A stretch of 64,000 bases of DNA, taken from positions 3,397,968 through 3,461,967 of the forward strand of contig CP036424.1 in the NCBI GenBank assembly GCA_007745835.1, given 5' to 3'. This DNA comes from Planctomycetes bacterium MalM25 (GTDB lineage Bacteria > Planctomycetota > Planctomycetia > Pirellulales > Lacipirellulaceae). Shown piece after piece: positions 17,801-24,412 of this stretch. The notes under the pieces are model-generated. The model had not been told where the DNA came from. It was given only the letters and a program-made list of their open reading frames with translations, and made no database searches. The stretch's first letter is position 1; each line of letters opens with the position of its first letter. The position numbers and the translations under genes were made by a program.

Positions 17801-19778
17801 GGGCGCCGACGAGTCGCCGACGCTCACCGTCGACACCGGGTTCACCAACCTCGCCGAAGGCTCCACCGCCACGTTGCTGCTCACCGTCAGCGGTGTAACC
17901 AGCGGTGCACGCCTCACCAAGGGGACCCAGCTGCAGTTCGGCCAGTCCCTGGTTCTTGTTGACAAGACGGTCACTTTCTCACCGGACGGCACGGAGTCGG
18001 TGCGGGTCAAGGTGATCGGTGACGGTGACAGCGTGATGGGCGAACCGATCACGATCGGGATCGGCGAGTCGGCCACGCTCGCCAGCAGCGCGTTCAACAT
18101 CGCGTTCAATGACATCACGCTCGACCTGGGAGGTTTCGTCACGGACTTGCTCGGGCCGGTGATCTCGGGCATCAACGACGTCCTCGAGCCGTTCCAACCG
18201 GTCATCGACGTGCTCTCCAGCGAGGTCAAGCTGTTCTCCACCCTCGGGCTGGTGGACGCGTTCGACCAGGACGGCGACGGGACCGCGACGCTGATCGAGA
18301 TCGGCCTAACGCTCGGCGGAGGACTCACCAATGAGAACGCGGCCGATAAGGTCTTCAAGTTCATCGACGCCGTGACCGGCGTGATCGAAGTGGCCGGCAC
18401 GCTGGCCGCGCTCGAAGAGAGCATTGAGAACGGTGACAACCTGGCCATCAATTTCGGCAGCTACGTGTTACAGGACTTCAAGGGCGGCAGCGCGTCGTCG
18501 GACGCGACCGAAGTGGACGCCGAGAACGACGGCGTGTCCGACGCGCCGGGCACGTCGCCCGAAGACCAGACGATGGCGTCGGGCAACAGTTCCGTCACCG
18601 GCTTCTTCGACTCGCTGGACGAACTCGGGATCACGCTCGACGTCGTCGAGAACCCGCTGAACGTCATCAAGCTGTTCTTGGGGCAAGATATCGACATCGT
18701 CACCTGGGACGTGCCGGAGCTCGATTTCTCGTTCGAGATTGAACGATCGTTCCCCGTGTTCGCTGGCATCAATGGCATCATCCGAGGCGGGTTCAACGTT
18801 TACTCCGACCTGGTGTTCGGTTTCGACACAGCCGGCTTCTCTCAATGGAAGGAGAACGACTTCGCGGTCGAGTACGCGTATCTCGTGCTTGACGGGTTCT
18901 ACGTCAGCGACATCGACCCGGAGACGGGCGAGGACATCCCCGAACTCACGCTCGACGCAACGATCGCCGCGGGGGTCGAGGCCAACGCGGTGATCGCCAG
19001 CATTGCCGCAATCGGTGGCGTGAGCGGTTCCGCCGAGCTCGACCTCATCGACATCGGCGAGTACTCGGACGAGAGCGACGGCCGCATCCGCGGTTCAGAG
19101 ATCTTCAGCCGCATCAGTCGGCCGGCTACCCTGCTTGAGTTGACCGGGTCGATCGACGCGTTTCTCTCGATCGAGGTGAAGATCGGCATCAATCTTGGGT
19201 TCTGGAAAATCCAGGTGACGGTGTTTGAGCGTGAGCTCGCTCGGGTGACGCTCTTTGAGTTCACCATAGGCGGAGGAGGAGGGAGCGGTTCGTCGCTCGC
19301 CACGAGCAACATCGTTGCGGATACGACCGACTTCGCCACGGCTGCGTCCCTCGCCGCTGCGTCTGCCGATCCTAGTCCAGCCGAGTCCCACGACGCGCCT
19401 AAGTCAGATAACAAGTTGCTCGGCGTCGCTACGCCGGCGACGCCTCAGACGCCGCGGCTCGCGATTACCCAAGCCGATTCCTCACAACCGCGGTACATCG
19501 TCCAGAACGGGGAGCGCCCCGACCTTTCGTTCTCTCGACCGACATCACGGCCGCCGCTAAGGAACGCACTGAGTGAGGAGGCGAGGCAGGCGGCGTTCGA
19601 CCTGATCTACGCCGATATCGACGCGTCCCGGCTCGAAGCCGCCAAAAGAGAAAACGAGCTTGACGAGGCAATGCTTGAGGAGGCACGCCGCGCATCGGAC
19701 GAGGAAGCCGACCGGGAGGCGTCCACCAGCGCCTTCGCTGAGTACGCGGAACATGAACAGCGACTGTTGGCGATCTGA
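8805..19778 (+). CDS. Giant modular surface protein (LamG, Calx-beta, FG-GAP, dockerin-like)
   Basis: A 3657-residue protein. Residues 31-38 (LEDRRVLA) are the planctomycete export motif, after a basic start. About 58-260 is a LamG/concanavalin-like domain (VLDGVDDHVDL, DGEWHHIAGVF, GEIDEVRVWNTART). About 272-380 and several later segments are Calx-beta-like (VVEGTETIVVNLL). About 860-1100 has FG-GAP/VCBS repeats (FGDLDNDGDQDG, IGDIDGDGDVDV). About 1383-1435 is a dockerin-like pair (ADFNGDGLVNAADYTVWRD). From about residue 1190 to 3090 a roughly 60-residue module recurs about 13 times (GT-x-L-x-F-x-x-GA-x-x-TV). The C-terminal 500 residues contain an EF-like loop (DQDGDGTATLIEI) and end in a charged coiled coil. 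It is acidic and probably calcium-binding and cell-surface. ATG 8805 is preferred over TTG 8736 because it puts the export motif at the usual place. The function, adhesion or surface layer, is inferred. No frameshift is seen. Confidence 0.9.
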   Translation: MSLRKSRRRKSSSAPSFLKSSYARRLWAETLEDRRVLAVANIVSAPDEIQEEVIDIGFESALVLDGVDDHVDLTAAEAAFDSLTGDFTLEAWIRLDEDATGKQSIVSKGNLWALQVDADVGVAEFLLQENPIGIQKIGAIDIADGEWHHIAGVFRGSGFASVALYVDGVRDGDGLFLGAGDSVGLNNAQARIGSSAEFSGRDFKGEIDEVRVWNTARTADQIAINRSTQLTGTEAGLVAYYNFNDESATDVTGAGGDGVLVGGVAFDEPDIIGEIVVQLDAPVTAEPGIVLRYEIDGSSTAVQGVDFYASQLDISTVDGVAPTNSVFIPQGQDSAVITLAALPDAVVEGTETIVVNLLGDSDPFATGPDNYTLGTNTSVAIDLFDSNSFSVGLAISNVFGEDAFAEDLHLDANGQVTFGVKLTSQPEASVNVSIDKGGLGGTLVGGAMSFTPANWFLPQYATLSGLLGNGDGVEDLLGVLAVDSSGDPAYDLPQQQLRVRDESKTTKVKVDEGGEPQPITPTITIVNSGDSVENDSRPAVLTVASDVVAPAGGITVFYDLQDASGLGPEYTLLDDGVSITGVRQIVIPEGALTAAVLVLAVDDAIDSGDVVVAVDLVPDGAYQLGATVSASVLVEEDDTAGIVTAVLTEEGDVTVARPFNDDTFVTTTEAGDDFAFGVRLSSEPITAVSVTITSENPTEGQIDTVLLFDSENWDTYQTVTVVAQDDSELDGDIPYNINVLASASAGAYVGATGGFDITNQDDESREQPAIDTRNDSSVVATIAPVRVVGAEGGAAPQFEIVLSEPAPTGGLSVGYVIFERTATGDDLGVPDLVERIGDDNPLAFTRIDGNFIENARAESLTFGDLDNDGDQDGVLTLENGTSQFLINEGTDEIPDFVLDNDISPLIAGGRGAAIGDIDGDGDVDVIQINSARNGLRYFENQLVEGGLFEFIERTGVDNPFDSLPLVDPETPALVDLDNDGLLELVVTRSSSSASDYFEVTPGGDYLAAGSNPLAVVGATIGNDFSLTFGDIDRDGDFDAIAGSFDQLTYFENVGSPSDPRFVQRTGDANPAGTLSTGFAQQIPGLVDIDNDGDLDLFHASEVFIGEVESRFEVRYAESPEFQEAFVPEGATSLTVTLPVTDDVIDESRERFEVALLSQQTQAFEVVAASDFDDEFEVRVAEVFADAIGVQFLKSSVANVQFTQLLAGTVLDFGDAQATVTSTIQLDDDTLSTLVPVTFDSGTVQVDDVATVPFDTTVTLFVPDFGDFFDGEVGLQIQSEETAKTVLLQAGTQLVFSGGATLEVTRTTLINRLGLTTVPATLVNGSGVGFFETVEFAAPIGELELQVDEPGVDFYALSAGTVLTLDDGSTFVVTDPAIVASVTRADFNGDGLVNAADYTVWRDNEGSTIDLAADGNGDGVVDSADYDLWVESFGFVQNQPIAVTGYVVGPSLPTAGAGATVVEAGYRITADLEVTVAFDGSTVGLRIDEAAYETFTIPIGTVLRFEGGAVATVEEAVTLNNLTGTNVAVALTKESGAGTIAVGEASDTADFSDDVTFRVTEDGEDIEGGLLIEIVDPLPEDFVLEDGVILNFDVSGLTVSVFGPVVVDNDGITNIFVDILTPDAFLDEILAGDTASVGFQSLGSIEFTIEDNDEAGVNLDLSGTTTDESGDSETVDVTLQSEPKENVSVILAVDGGEAVLSDADESGVGFLQLTFTPFDWDVPQQVTVTGIDDDIDDGDIDYTLRTTTLSADNEYADEVIDVFFRFDISDSRFALLQIEDLSIPDAVLPQSTLMFFENGAVVRGDIDGDVLLRNDQTSLIEYAIFEPVDTISAGETATAVDFILDNDDFKTDVEVVTTYDSGTGVVGLTIELDESDVMSATLLAGYEFVFSNGAVAQLDTDITLLGGGSTVLAAVTLIEGTEIPAGATTTFAEALEVTTAYDPVNGDIGLWIVDSLISTLSFDFGTEFEFSNGAYGTVAAAFVISQGDELIVDIALDPNTFSSQASGFYSEQLVEPIAFTNDDNDVAGITIRQTDPTLAVAEGAINNFFTVVLDSEPTDVVALTLTPSDDNIRLESEFMGEPLTIFFDPSNWDAPQTVEVSAVDDVLLEYDHMSSIAVSVATNDTVYAGVALPNDVEVFIADDELPTASVVVVAGAIEANSPGYFLIELDAPAPRGHNDTGIVVTYAVGGTARATGDLFNTPDVQPITGTARIAPGETRSQIIAFPIDDFLTEGLDLLVTENYVTTGSNDQISLAINVEPFSRLGAYVPSGMDPNVGTVALQLNERFPGDPNVETTILSQGTVLLFNGATTATVTETTIVQDDLPVDVPIELGTATGTSISNTLGDVFQRVPVPAGTELEFQGGAILTVTTATDVSNDPNAVVSVPVSQAEGEPLMITTGSDTAATRLPGESVVVSITTDPASEYRLGDDASGAIIILDNDKPGVRIAEAGDQTVAIESEGSAEFMVSLLSQPQTQVDVVLTAPMVSRTLALEAAALASDTTIRLKVDDPSVVSLLLPQGDYDFGGGKIVTVLSDVTLFSESYADVDVSLNAALALNDTATYAYNELLFDEGGMLSDTVTLEYTGVDWFRLQTVTLVALDDVVVETGKSHTADIEYSVVSLDPNYNNFETPNQPITIIDRRFDVDNTTDALIEGFLSLETSIESVELPILGELGEVAPPIFEPFLESLIEEILATENLTAETLGEAFTNVINAQLTGLNPLPVEFVITGVSTDEIAFNLSFGDSLEESVPLDGSLGLEALNLSVESAGTIDLFIDYFASVGFGISQGDGFFLSTEETFFDVAAGIGLSDDFAATGTLGFLQLDLENAVNFADATVVNDFDIGETDTLELDIDAGEIDGILLEVDQVIVLDSGVEITVAEEIEITESGVVAVLVSAATDAVAAGDTVTLGDVDGTMLDAAFSVTLVDPNDTSGDDTRLTLSELTAARGGDPLDFIDYGFSGEAALDLDVATTVSGNTAFPSFSFNLASSLPLFNYADEEEAGADESPTLTVDTGFTNLAEGSTATLLLTVSGVTSGARLTKGTQLQFGQSLVLVDKTVTFSPDGTESVRVKVIGDGDSVMGEPITIGIGESATLASSAFNIAFNDITLDLGGFVTDLLGPVISGINDVLEPFQPVIDVLSSEVKLFSTLGLVDAFDQDGDGTATLIEIGLTLGGGLTNENAADKVFKFIDAVTGVIEVAGTLAALEESIENGDNLAINFGSYVLQDFKGGSASSDATEVDAENDGVSDAPGTSPEDQTMASGNSSVTGFFDSLDELGITLDVVENPLNVIKLFLGQDIDIVTWDVPELDFSFEIERSFPVFAGINGIIRGGFNVYSDLVFGFDTAGFSQWKENDFAVEYAYLVLDGFYVSDIDPETGEDIPELTLDATIAAGVEANAVIASIAAIGGVSGSAELDLIDIGEYSDESDGRIRGSEIFSRISRPATLLELTGSIDAFLSIEVKIGINLGFWKIQVTVFERELARVTLFEFTIGGGGGSGSSLATSNIVADTTDFATAASLAAASADPSPAESHDAPKSDNKLLGVATPATPQTPRLAITQADSSQPRYIVQNGERPDLSFSRPTSRPPLRNALSEEARQAAFDLIYADIDASRLEAAKRENELDEAMLEEARRASDEEADREASTSAFAEYAEHEQRLLAI

Positions 19779-20117
19779 CTAGGTCTGGGCTCTACGAATC
19801 TGCCATGAGCATCACCGACGGCTGTCCCGACCGGCCCGTCTGGGAATAGGTCCACTGGGACAGTTAGGTAACCACACTCGATTATCGCCTTGTCAAACTG
19901 AACGGCCTGGCGAATCTAGTGATCTCTATGACGCGGCTAGTAGCCGTTGAGCTGACCGAGGTTGGACCAACACCGCTCAGTTCGTCAGCTGCCGCAAGCG
20001 CAGAGGTCTTGGCTGAGCTTGGGCACCGCTGCGAGTTGGCGGACGCGTAACCAGCGGTCGGTTGAGGCAACCTCTGAGCCGTTCAAACGCCGTCAGAGCC
20101 GGCCACAGCCACCGCGA
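19779..20117. other. Intergenic region between convergent genes
   Basis: About 340 bases between the giant gene and the deaminase gene, which converge. Apart from the imperfect repeat at 19955-20051, I see no gene, RNA or clear terminator. Confidence 0.4.
19955..20051 (+). repeat. Imperfect repeat, right of the giant gene
   Basis: Partner of 8320-8416 in the same orientation. The last ~48 bases match at about 80% and include 17 consecutive identical bases (GGGCACCGCTGCGAGTT). From 19928 an open frame of 40 codons (MTRLVAVELTEVGPTPL...) covers it and stops at 20048, too short and unsupported to call a gene. Confidence 0.4.
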
Positions 20118-20519
20118 CTAGGGGCGAGTCTCGATAGCCGGCGGCGAGCTCCAGGTGCGGGGGCCTGCCGCGAGGAGTATGGGCAGCTCCGATGTCAGCC
20201 CCCCGATATCTTCAATTGTGTCTATGAAGACCACTCGCGAAACGCGTGCCCAGCGAATCGCGTAAGCGCACATCCAACAGGGCTCCTTGTTGGAGTAGAT
20301 TGTCGCCCCGGCGACGGCTTGCCGCCCGTGGGTCAGCACGGCTTGTCGAACCGCCATCAGCTCAGCGTGGCCGAAAGGATCTTCATCGACTGGTGACTCG
20401 CAGGCCTCGGCGAGCGTTTTCCCGTCGCGGACCAAGACCGCGCCGACTGCCGCGGCCTGCTTAGACGCCGCTACTCTCGCTAGTTCATTGCAGCGGGCCA
20501 GGTAGATAGAATCCGTCAT
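20118..20519 (-). CDS. Cytidine/deoxycytidylate deaminase-family protein
   Basis: A 133-residue zinc-dependent deaminase. The catalytic motif His51-Ala-Glu53 (FGHAELMAV) and Pro80-Cys81-Trp-Met-Cys84 (EPCWMCAYAI) form the complete zinc site, with Glu53 as proton shuttle. The PCxxC spacing and the N-terminal AVGAVLVRDGK place it in the family with guanine deaminase, tRNA adenosine deaminase and dCMP deaminase; the substrate cannot be told. It is the last gene of the minus-strand cluster 20118-24191, 70 bases after the isochorismatase-like gene. The ribosome binding site is weak, so co-transcription is likely but not sure. Confidence 0.8.
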   Translation of the reverse strand: MTDSIYLARCNELARVAASKQAAAVGAVLVRDGKTLAEACESPVDEDPFGHAELMAVRQAVLTHGRQAVAGATIYSNKEPCWMCAYAIRWARVSRVVFIDTIEDIGGLTSELPILLAAGPRTWSSPPAIETRP

Positions 20520-20589
20520 CGGGTGGTCTTTCTTGCTGGGCTTAGCCGTCGCTGCTGGCGGGGCGTCGGCTTCAGCGTAGGTTTGAGCG

Positions 20590-21261
20590 CTAGGCAGCTG
20601 CGATGCGGCGTACAGCTTCGGCCGTATCGAGCGTTTCGCTCGCCAGCATGTGGTAGTTCGTCTTCGCGGCGGCCATTCCGTCGAACTCCGGAAGCTTCGC
20701 CGCGGCGGTTGCGTCCCAAGCGACGGCTACTTCGAAGCCCTGCTCAAGCAGATCACGCAGGTGCGACTCGACGCAGAGGTTGGCCGACATGCCGGCGAGC
20801 AAGACTTTGTTGACGCCTCGCTTGCGTAGCTGCAAAACCAGGTCGTTCGACTGAGGGCCAAAGACCTTGTGCGGGCTGGTGACCACCGTGTCAGCGTCGT
20901 TGATGAAGAGCTTGTAGCGATCCAGCCAATCCGCTCCCGACCCCTCCAAACCTGTCAGGTCGAGGGGACCGGGGCGGTCAAACATCTTGATGTCGTGCAT
21001 CAGGCGCTCAAGAGCGCCCTCGAACCGCCATCGGTGATCGTGCGGGTAATAGTAGTGCGGCGATACGAAGACCGGCAGCGTGGCGTCCTTCGCCGCTCGG
21101 AACAGCAGTTCGAGGTTATCGACGGTCGCGTTCTCGGTGACGCTCTGGCCGACCACTCCCCAGGTGACTCCCTCCGGACTGAGGAAGTCGTTCTGCGGGT
21201 CAGTGACCACCAGGGCGGTGTCACGGCGATTGATATCGAAGCCGGGTACAGGAAGGGACAT
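20590..21261 (-). CDS. Isochorismatase-like cysteine hydrolase
   Basis: A 223-residue cytoplasmic hydrolase of the isochorismatase/nicotinamidase superfamily. Catalytic residues: Asp21 in VVTDPQNDFLSPEG, Lys132 in SPHKVFGP, and nucleophile Cys163 in SANLCVESHLRDL. GAGGAG lies six bases before the ATG. It follows the PNPOx-like gene in the same operon (116-base gap) and precedes the deaminase. Members cleave amides, carbamates or vinyl ethers, and the substrate here is not determined. A second, less similar member lies at 29166-29834 in the neighbouring cluster, which suggests both clusters deal with related chemistry. Confidence 0.85.
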   Translation of the reverse strand: MSLPVPGFDINRRDTALVVTDPQNDFLSPEGVTWGVVGQSVTENATVDNLELLFRAAKDATLPVFVSPHYYYPHDHRWRFEGALERLMHDIKMFDRPGPLDLTGLEGSGADWLDRYKLFINDADTVVTSPHKVFGPQSNDLVLQLRKRGVNKVLLAGMSANLCVESHLRDLLEQGFEVAVAWDATAAAKLPEFDGMAAAKTNYHMLASETLDTAEAVRRIAAA

Positions 21262-21377
21262 GGCATGCTCCTCAATTGATTGGTTCGAGTGAGTAGTGCT
21301 GGGGGTAGGTAAAAGCCCGGGTACGACTCCGCTCGCGGAGCCTCGGGGAAAGCAGCCGAGCCTGTCGCTGTACGTCG

Positions 21378-21974
21378 TTAGGCGTCACCGAGACGCAACT
21401 TCAGCAACTCGATCTCTTGCTGCAGCCGCGCGATCTCGCCTCGCACCTTCGCCTCGGGAAAGCGGCGGTGGATGTGCTGAGGGCAGTTGACGTCCCACGC
21501 CTCGATGTCGAAGACGATCGCGCGTTCCACCTGGGCGGGGTACTCGGGATCGGCAAGCTCGGCGTTCAGACGCTCGTCGCCCTCGACAACCTTTGCCTTG
21601 CCCCAGACCTTGATCCGTCGTCGGTTCTCGTAGTCCATCAGGAACAAGAACGCCTTGGGGTTGTCCTGCAGGTTGCCGAGCGTGATGTACTGCCGGTTGC
21701 CGCCGAAGTCGGCGAAGCCGAGCGTCCGGTCGTTGATCACGCGTAAGAAGCCTGCCGGTCCGCCGCGGTACTGGACATAGGGCTGACCCTCGGCGTTCGC
21801 GGTGCCGAGGTAGAATATGTCGAGTTCCGCGAGGAAGTCCCGAAGGTCGGGCGTGACGGTTGTCTGCCAACCACCGCGTGATTCCATCCCGCGGTAGGCC
21901 TGCCGGGACCCCTTCGACTCTTGGATCGCCTTGACGGTCGGCGTGAAGGCGATGTCGCTTGGGAAACTATCCAT
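21378..21974 (-). CDS. PNPOx-like flavin-binding protein
   Basis: A 198-residue member of the pyridoxamine 5'-phosphate oxidase-like split-barrel family. The core FLAELDIFYLGTANAEGQPY is followed by QYRGGPAGFLRVI and ADFGGNRQYITLGNLQDNP, the usual FMN-contacting stretches. The last 20 residues form a short coiled coil (EIARLQQEIELLKLRL). Such proteins bind FMN or F420 and often reduce quinones or other electrophiles; they are not pyridoxine biosynthesis enzymes. GGAG lies upstream of the ATG. It sits in the middle of the CMD-led operon, 65 bases after the alpha/beta hydrolase. The specific substrate is unknown. Confidence 0.8.
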   Translation of the reverse strand: MDSFPSDIAFTPTVKAIQESKGSRQAYRGMESRGGWQTTVTPDLRDFLAELDIFYLGTANAEGQPYVQYRGGPAGFLRVINDRTLGFADFGGNRQYITLGNLQDNPKAFLFLMDYENRRRIKVWGKAKVVEGDERLNAELADPEYPAQVERAIVFDIEAWDVNCPQHIHRRFPEAKVRGEIARLQQEIELLKLRLGDA

Positions 21975-22039
21975 CTCTTCGACTCCTTCGTTGGCGAAAC
22001 GAGACCCGCCGCCTCTGGAGAGGCGGCGGGCGTTCGTAA

Positions 22040-22987
22040 CTAACGGGCCACCTTGCGGTCCAAGAAGTCCCGCATCAGCCGAGCAATCTCTCCGCCGTCT
22101 TCTTCGAGGGCGAAGTGCCCGGTGTCGAAGAGGTGGAACTCCAGGTCCTTGAGGTCACGTTTGTAGGGGTGAGCCCCGGCGTCCGGGAAAATCGCGTCGT
22201 TCTTGCCCCAGACAATCAGCGTCGGGGGCTGATGAGTCCGCAGGTACTCTTGCCACGCGGGGTACAGCGGCGGATTGCTGCCGTAGCTGTTGAATAGGGC
22301 GAGCTGGATCTCTTGGTTGCCAGGGCGGTCCAAAAGCGGCTGCACGTGGTCCCACGTATCCGGGCTGATGACCTCGGCGTCGCGGACCCCGTGCGTGTAC
22401 TGCCACTTCGTCGCATCGAGCGTCAACAGATTCCGCAGGGCGTCACCGTTCGCGTCGGTGCGGTCAGCCCAGTACTTCTTGATCGGGGCCCAGAACTCGT
22501 TGTCGATACCCTCGTCGTAGGCGTTGCCGTTCTGGATGATGAGCGAGTCGACACGCTCCGGGGCCGCCGCGGCGATGCGGAAGCCGACCGGCGCTCCGTA
22601 GTCCATCAAGTACAGCGAGTACCGCTCTAACCCGACCTGGTTAATGAACTCCGTCACGACGCGGGCGAGGTTGTCGAACGTGTAGTCGAAGTCATCGACA
22701 GACGGTGCTGAGCTGTGGCCGTAGCCCGGGTAGTCGGGCGCTACGACGTAGTACCGTTCTGCGAGTTGCGGGATCAGGTCGCGGAACATGTGCGACGAGG
22801 TTGGGAAGCCGTGCAGCAAGAGAACGGTTGGGGCGTCCTTCGGGCCCGCTTCTCGATAGAAGATGTCGAGGCCGTCGACCTCGACGGTTCGGTAGCGGAT
22901 CGTGGGAGGCTCGGCAGTCGCCGGCGTGGCAGCCAGAGCGAACAGAGCAGTGGTCAACAGCAATCGACTTGTAGCTTGAAAAAACAT
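22040..22987 (-). CDS. Exported alpha/beta hydrolase (epoxide hydrolase/dehalogenase-like)
   Basis: A 315-residue protein with a signal peptide (to about residue 25: [17 protein letters not shown]). Then the alpha/beta-hydrolase fold: His59-Gly-Phe-Pro oxyanion loop ([13 protein letters not shown]), nucleophile Asp129 in [11 protein letters not shown], and catalytic His in [12 protein letters not shown] near the end. Asp rather than Ser as nucleophile points to epoxide hydrolases or haloalkane dehalogenases. AGGAG precedes the ATG. It is third in the CMD-led operon. Export to the periplasm by a member of a detoxification operon suggests action on incoming electrophilic compounds, which is inference. 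Confidence 0.82.
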   Translation of the reverse strand: MFFQATSRLLLTTALFALAATPATAEPPTIRYRTVEVDGLDIFYREAGPKDAPTVLLLHGFPTSSHMFRDLIPQLAERYYVVAPDYPGYGHSSAPSVDDFDYTFDNLARVVTEFINQVGLERYSLYLMDYGAPVGFRIAAAAPERVDSLIIQNGNAYDEGIDNEFWAPIKKYWADRTDANGDALRNLLTLDATKWQYTHGVRDAEVISPDTWDHVQPLLDRPGNQEIQLALFNSYGSNPPLYPAWQEYLRTHQPPTLIVWGKNDAIFPDAGAHPYKRDLKDLEFHLFDTGHFALEEDGGEIARLMRDFLDRKVAR

Positions 22988-23055
22988 GGTCTTCTCCTGG
23001 GTAAGCCCGGATATCGGGCGGCCTCGAGGAACTCGGGGGGGGGTCGAGTAAAAAG

Positions 23056-23526
23056 TCAGGCGACGCAGAGCACGACAGCGGGTTCGTCGGGACGGGGCTC
23101 ATCGGCTGGCCAGTGGAACTTTCGCTGCGATTCGGCGATGGGCAGGTCGTTGATGCTCGCCTCGCGACGACGCATCAGCCCCTCGGCGTCGAACTCCCAC
23201 AGCTCGTTGCCGTAGGCCCGCCACCACTGACCGCCAGTGTCGTGGTACTCGTACTGGAAACGGACGGCGATCCGGTTGCCGTCGAACGACCAAAGGTCTT
23301 TCATGAGCCGGTAGTCGAGTTCCTTCTCCCACTTGCCGGAGAGGAACTCACGGATCGCTTCTCGACCCTCAATGAACTGGTCGCGATTCCGCCACGTGGA
23401 GTCTTCGCTGTAAGCCAGCGAAACCCGTTGCGGGTCGCGAGAGTTCCAGGCGTCTTCGGCAGCGCGGACCTTGGCGGCAGCCGACTCGCGGTCGAAGGGA
23501 GGTCGGATATCGGTCGGGTTGGGCAT
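23056..23526 (-). CDS. NTF2-like protein, DUF1348 family
   Basis: A 156-residue protein of the DUF1348/nuclear transport factor 2-like fold: [36 protein letters not shown], then [23 protein letters not shown] on the sheet. The family has no settled function; the conical fold usually binds small hydrophobic molecules. The start at 23526 ([11 protein letters not shown]) is chosen because AGGAG stands 6-7 bases upstream; longer frames would overlap the preceding gene. It is the second gene of the operon, 71 bases after the CMD gene. Confidence 0.8.
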   Translation of the reverse strand: MPNPTDIRPPFDRESAAAKVRAAEDAWNSRDPQRVSLAYSEDSTWRNRDQFIEGREAIREFLSGKWEKELDYRLMKDLWSFDGNRIAVRFQYEYHDTGGQWWRAYGNELWEFDAEGLMRRREASINDLPIAESQRKFHWPADEPRPDEPAVVLCVA

Positions 23527-23597
23527 GGGATACTCCTTGTTTCTGCGAGAGGGCGAAGAGCCTGCCCCGGCTAGCGGTCCGGCTTGGTGCGGCATCT

Positions 23598-24191
23598 TCA
23601 CGTCGAGCAACCGCCGGCCGTCGAGCAAGCGACTTCCTCATGCGGAGCGCTCGCAAGCGGTGCGGCTGCGGGGAAGTCGACGTCGGTTCCGACGAGGTTG
23701 TTGAAGAAGTTCGTGTACGCGTTCAGGGCGACGTGCGCGACGACCTCGGCAACCGCGTTGTCTCCGAAGCCCGCATCGCGGAACGCTTCGAGATCTGCGT
23801 CCGAAACGCGACCCCGGGATTCCAAGACCGCCGAGGCGAAGCGAGCGACGGCGCGACTCGCTTCGTCGATGCCCTCGGAGCGGCGAGCGGCCTCGATTCC
23901 TTCCGCCGAGAGTCCGACCATCTTGCCGATGGTCGAATGGGCGGCGAGGCAGTACTCGCAGCCGTTCGCCTCGCCAATCGCCAGGGCCACGATCTCGCGT
24001 TGCTGGGCGGTGAGGCCCTCGCCCGTTCCGATCGCACCGGAGAAGTCGAGGTAGCCGCGGAGCGCGGCGGGCGAGTTCGCGAGCGCCCGGAGCAAGTTGG
24101 GCACGCGACCGAGCTTCGCCTTCACGGCGTCGAACAGCTCGGCTTGTTCCGGTGTGGCTTGTTCGGGGGTGATTTGAGTGAGGCGGGGCAT
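23598..24191 (-). CDS. Carboxymuconolactone decarboxylase/AhpD-like protein
   Basis: A 197-residue member of the CMD/AhpD superfamily of the peroxidase-related type. The redox-active motif is Glu74-x3-Cys78-x2-Cys81-x3-His85 ([13 protein letters not shown]), the proton-relay and disulfide set used by AhpD to reduce peroxidase partners. The C-terminus carries two more Cys ([11 protein letters not shown]), an unusual tail that might bind metal or thiols. GGAG lies upstream of the ATG. It is the first gene of a minus-strand operon that diverges from a sigma-54 activator across a 221-base spacer with palindromes, so it is the likely direct target. Confidence 0.87.
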   Translation of the reverse strand: MPRLTQITPEQATPEQAELFDAVKAKLGRVPNLLRALANSPAALRGYLDFSGAIGTGEGLTAQQREIVALAIGEANGCEYCLAAHSTIGKMVGLSAEGIEAARRSEGIDEASRAVARFASAVLESRGRVSDADLEAFRDAGFGDNAVAEVVAHVALNAYTNFFNNLVGTDVDFPAAAPLASAPHEEVACSTAGGCST

Positions 24192-24261
24192 GACATCGGC
24201 TCCTGCAGCGAGGACCTGGTGGATAGGATGGCGAGTCGCGTGCTCGCTTTCGCATCCCTAC

Positions 24262-24279
24262 TAAACACATCCGATGCCA
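24262..24279 (-). promoter_or_regulatory. Weak sigma-54-like promoter candidate for the CMD operon
   Basis: On the minus strand the sequence TTGGCATCGGATGTGTTT has the -24 TGGC element and the right spacing, but GT stands where -12 GC is expected. It lies about 70 bases before the CMD start and 70-85 bases downstream of the palindrome at 24348-24363. The layout fits a sigma-54 promoter, but the mismatch makes it uncertain. Confidence 0.25.
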
Positions 24280-24347
24280 AACACTCGCAATGAGCAGAAG
24301 TCACTTTCAGGATTGCACTTAGGTCGATTCGTCTCGCCAAAAGCGTG

Positions 24348-24363
24348 CGACGATATATCGTCG
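24348..24363. promoter_or_regulatory. 16-bp perfect palindrome, likely activator site
   Basis: CGACGATATATCGTCG is a complete palindrome between the divergent CMD operon and the sigma-54 activator gene. A second, smaller inverted repeat (ACGAG-AA-CTCGT) follows at 24369-24380. Both suit dimeric binding by the adjacent regulator; the assignment is inference from position. Confidence 0.5.
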
Positions 24364-24412
24364 ATACACGAGAACTCGTCGCGTTGCAACGAACTTTCGC
24401 TACACTTACGGC

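Noticed and set aside
24262-24279. Firm sigma-54 promoter for the CMD operon
   Set aside because: The -24 element and spacing fit, but -12 is GT instead of GC; listed only as a weak candidate.
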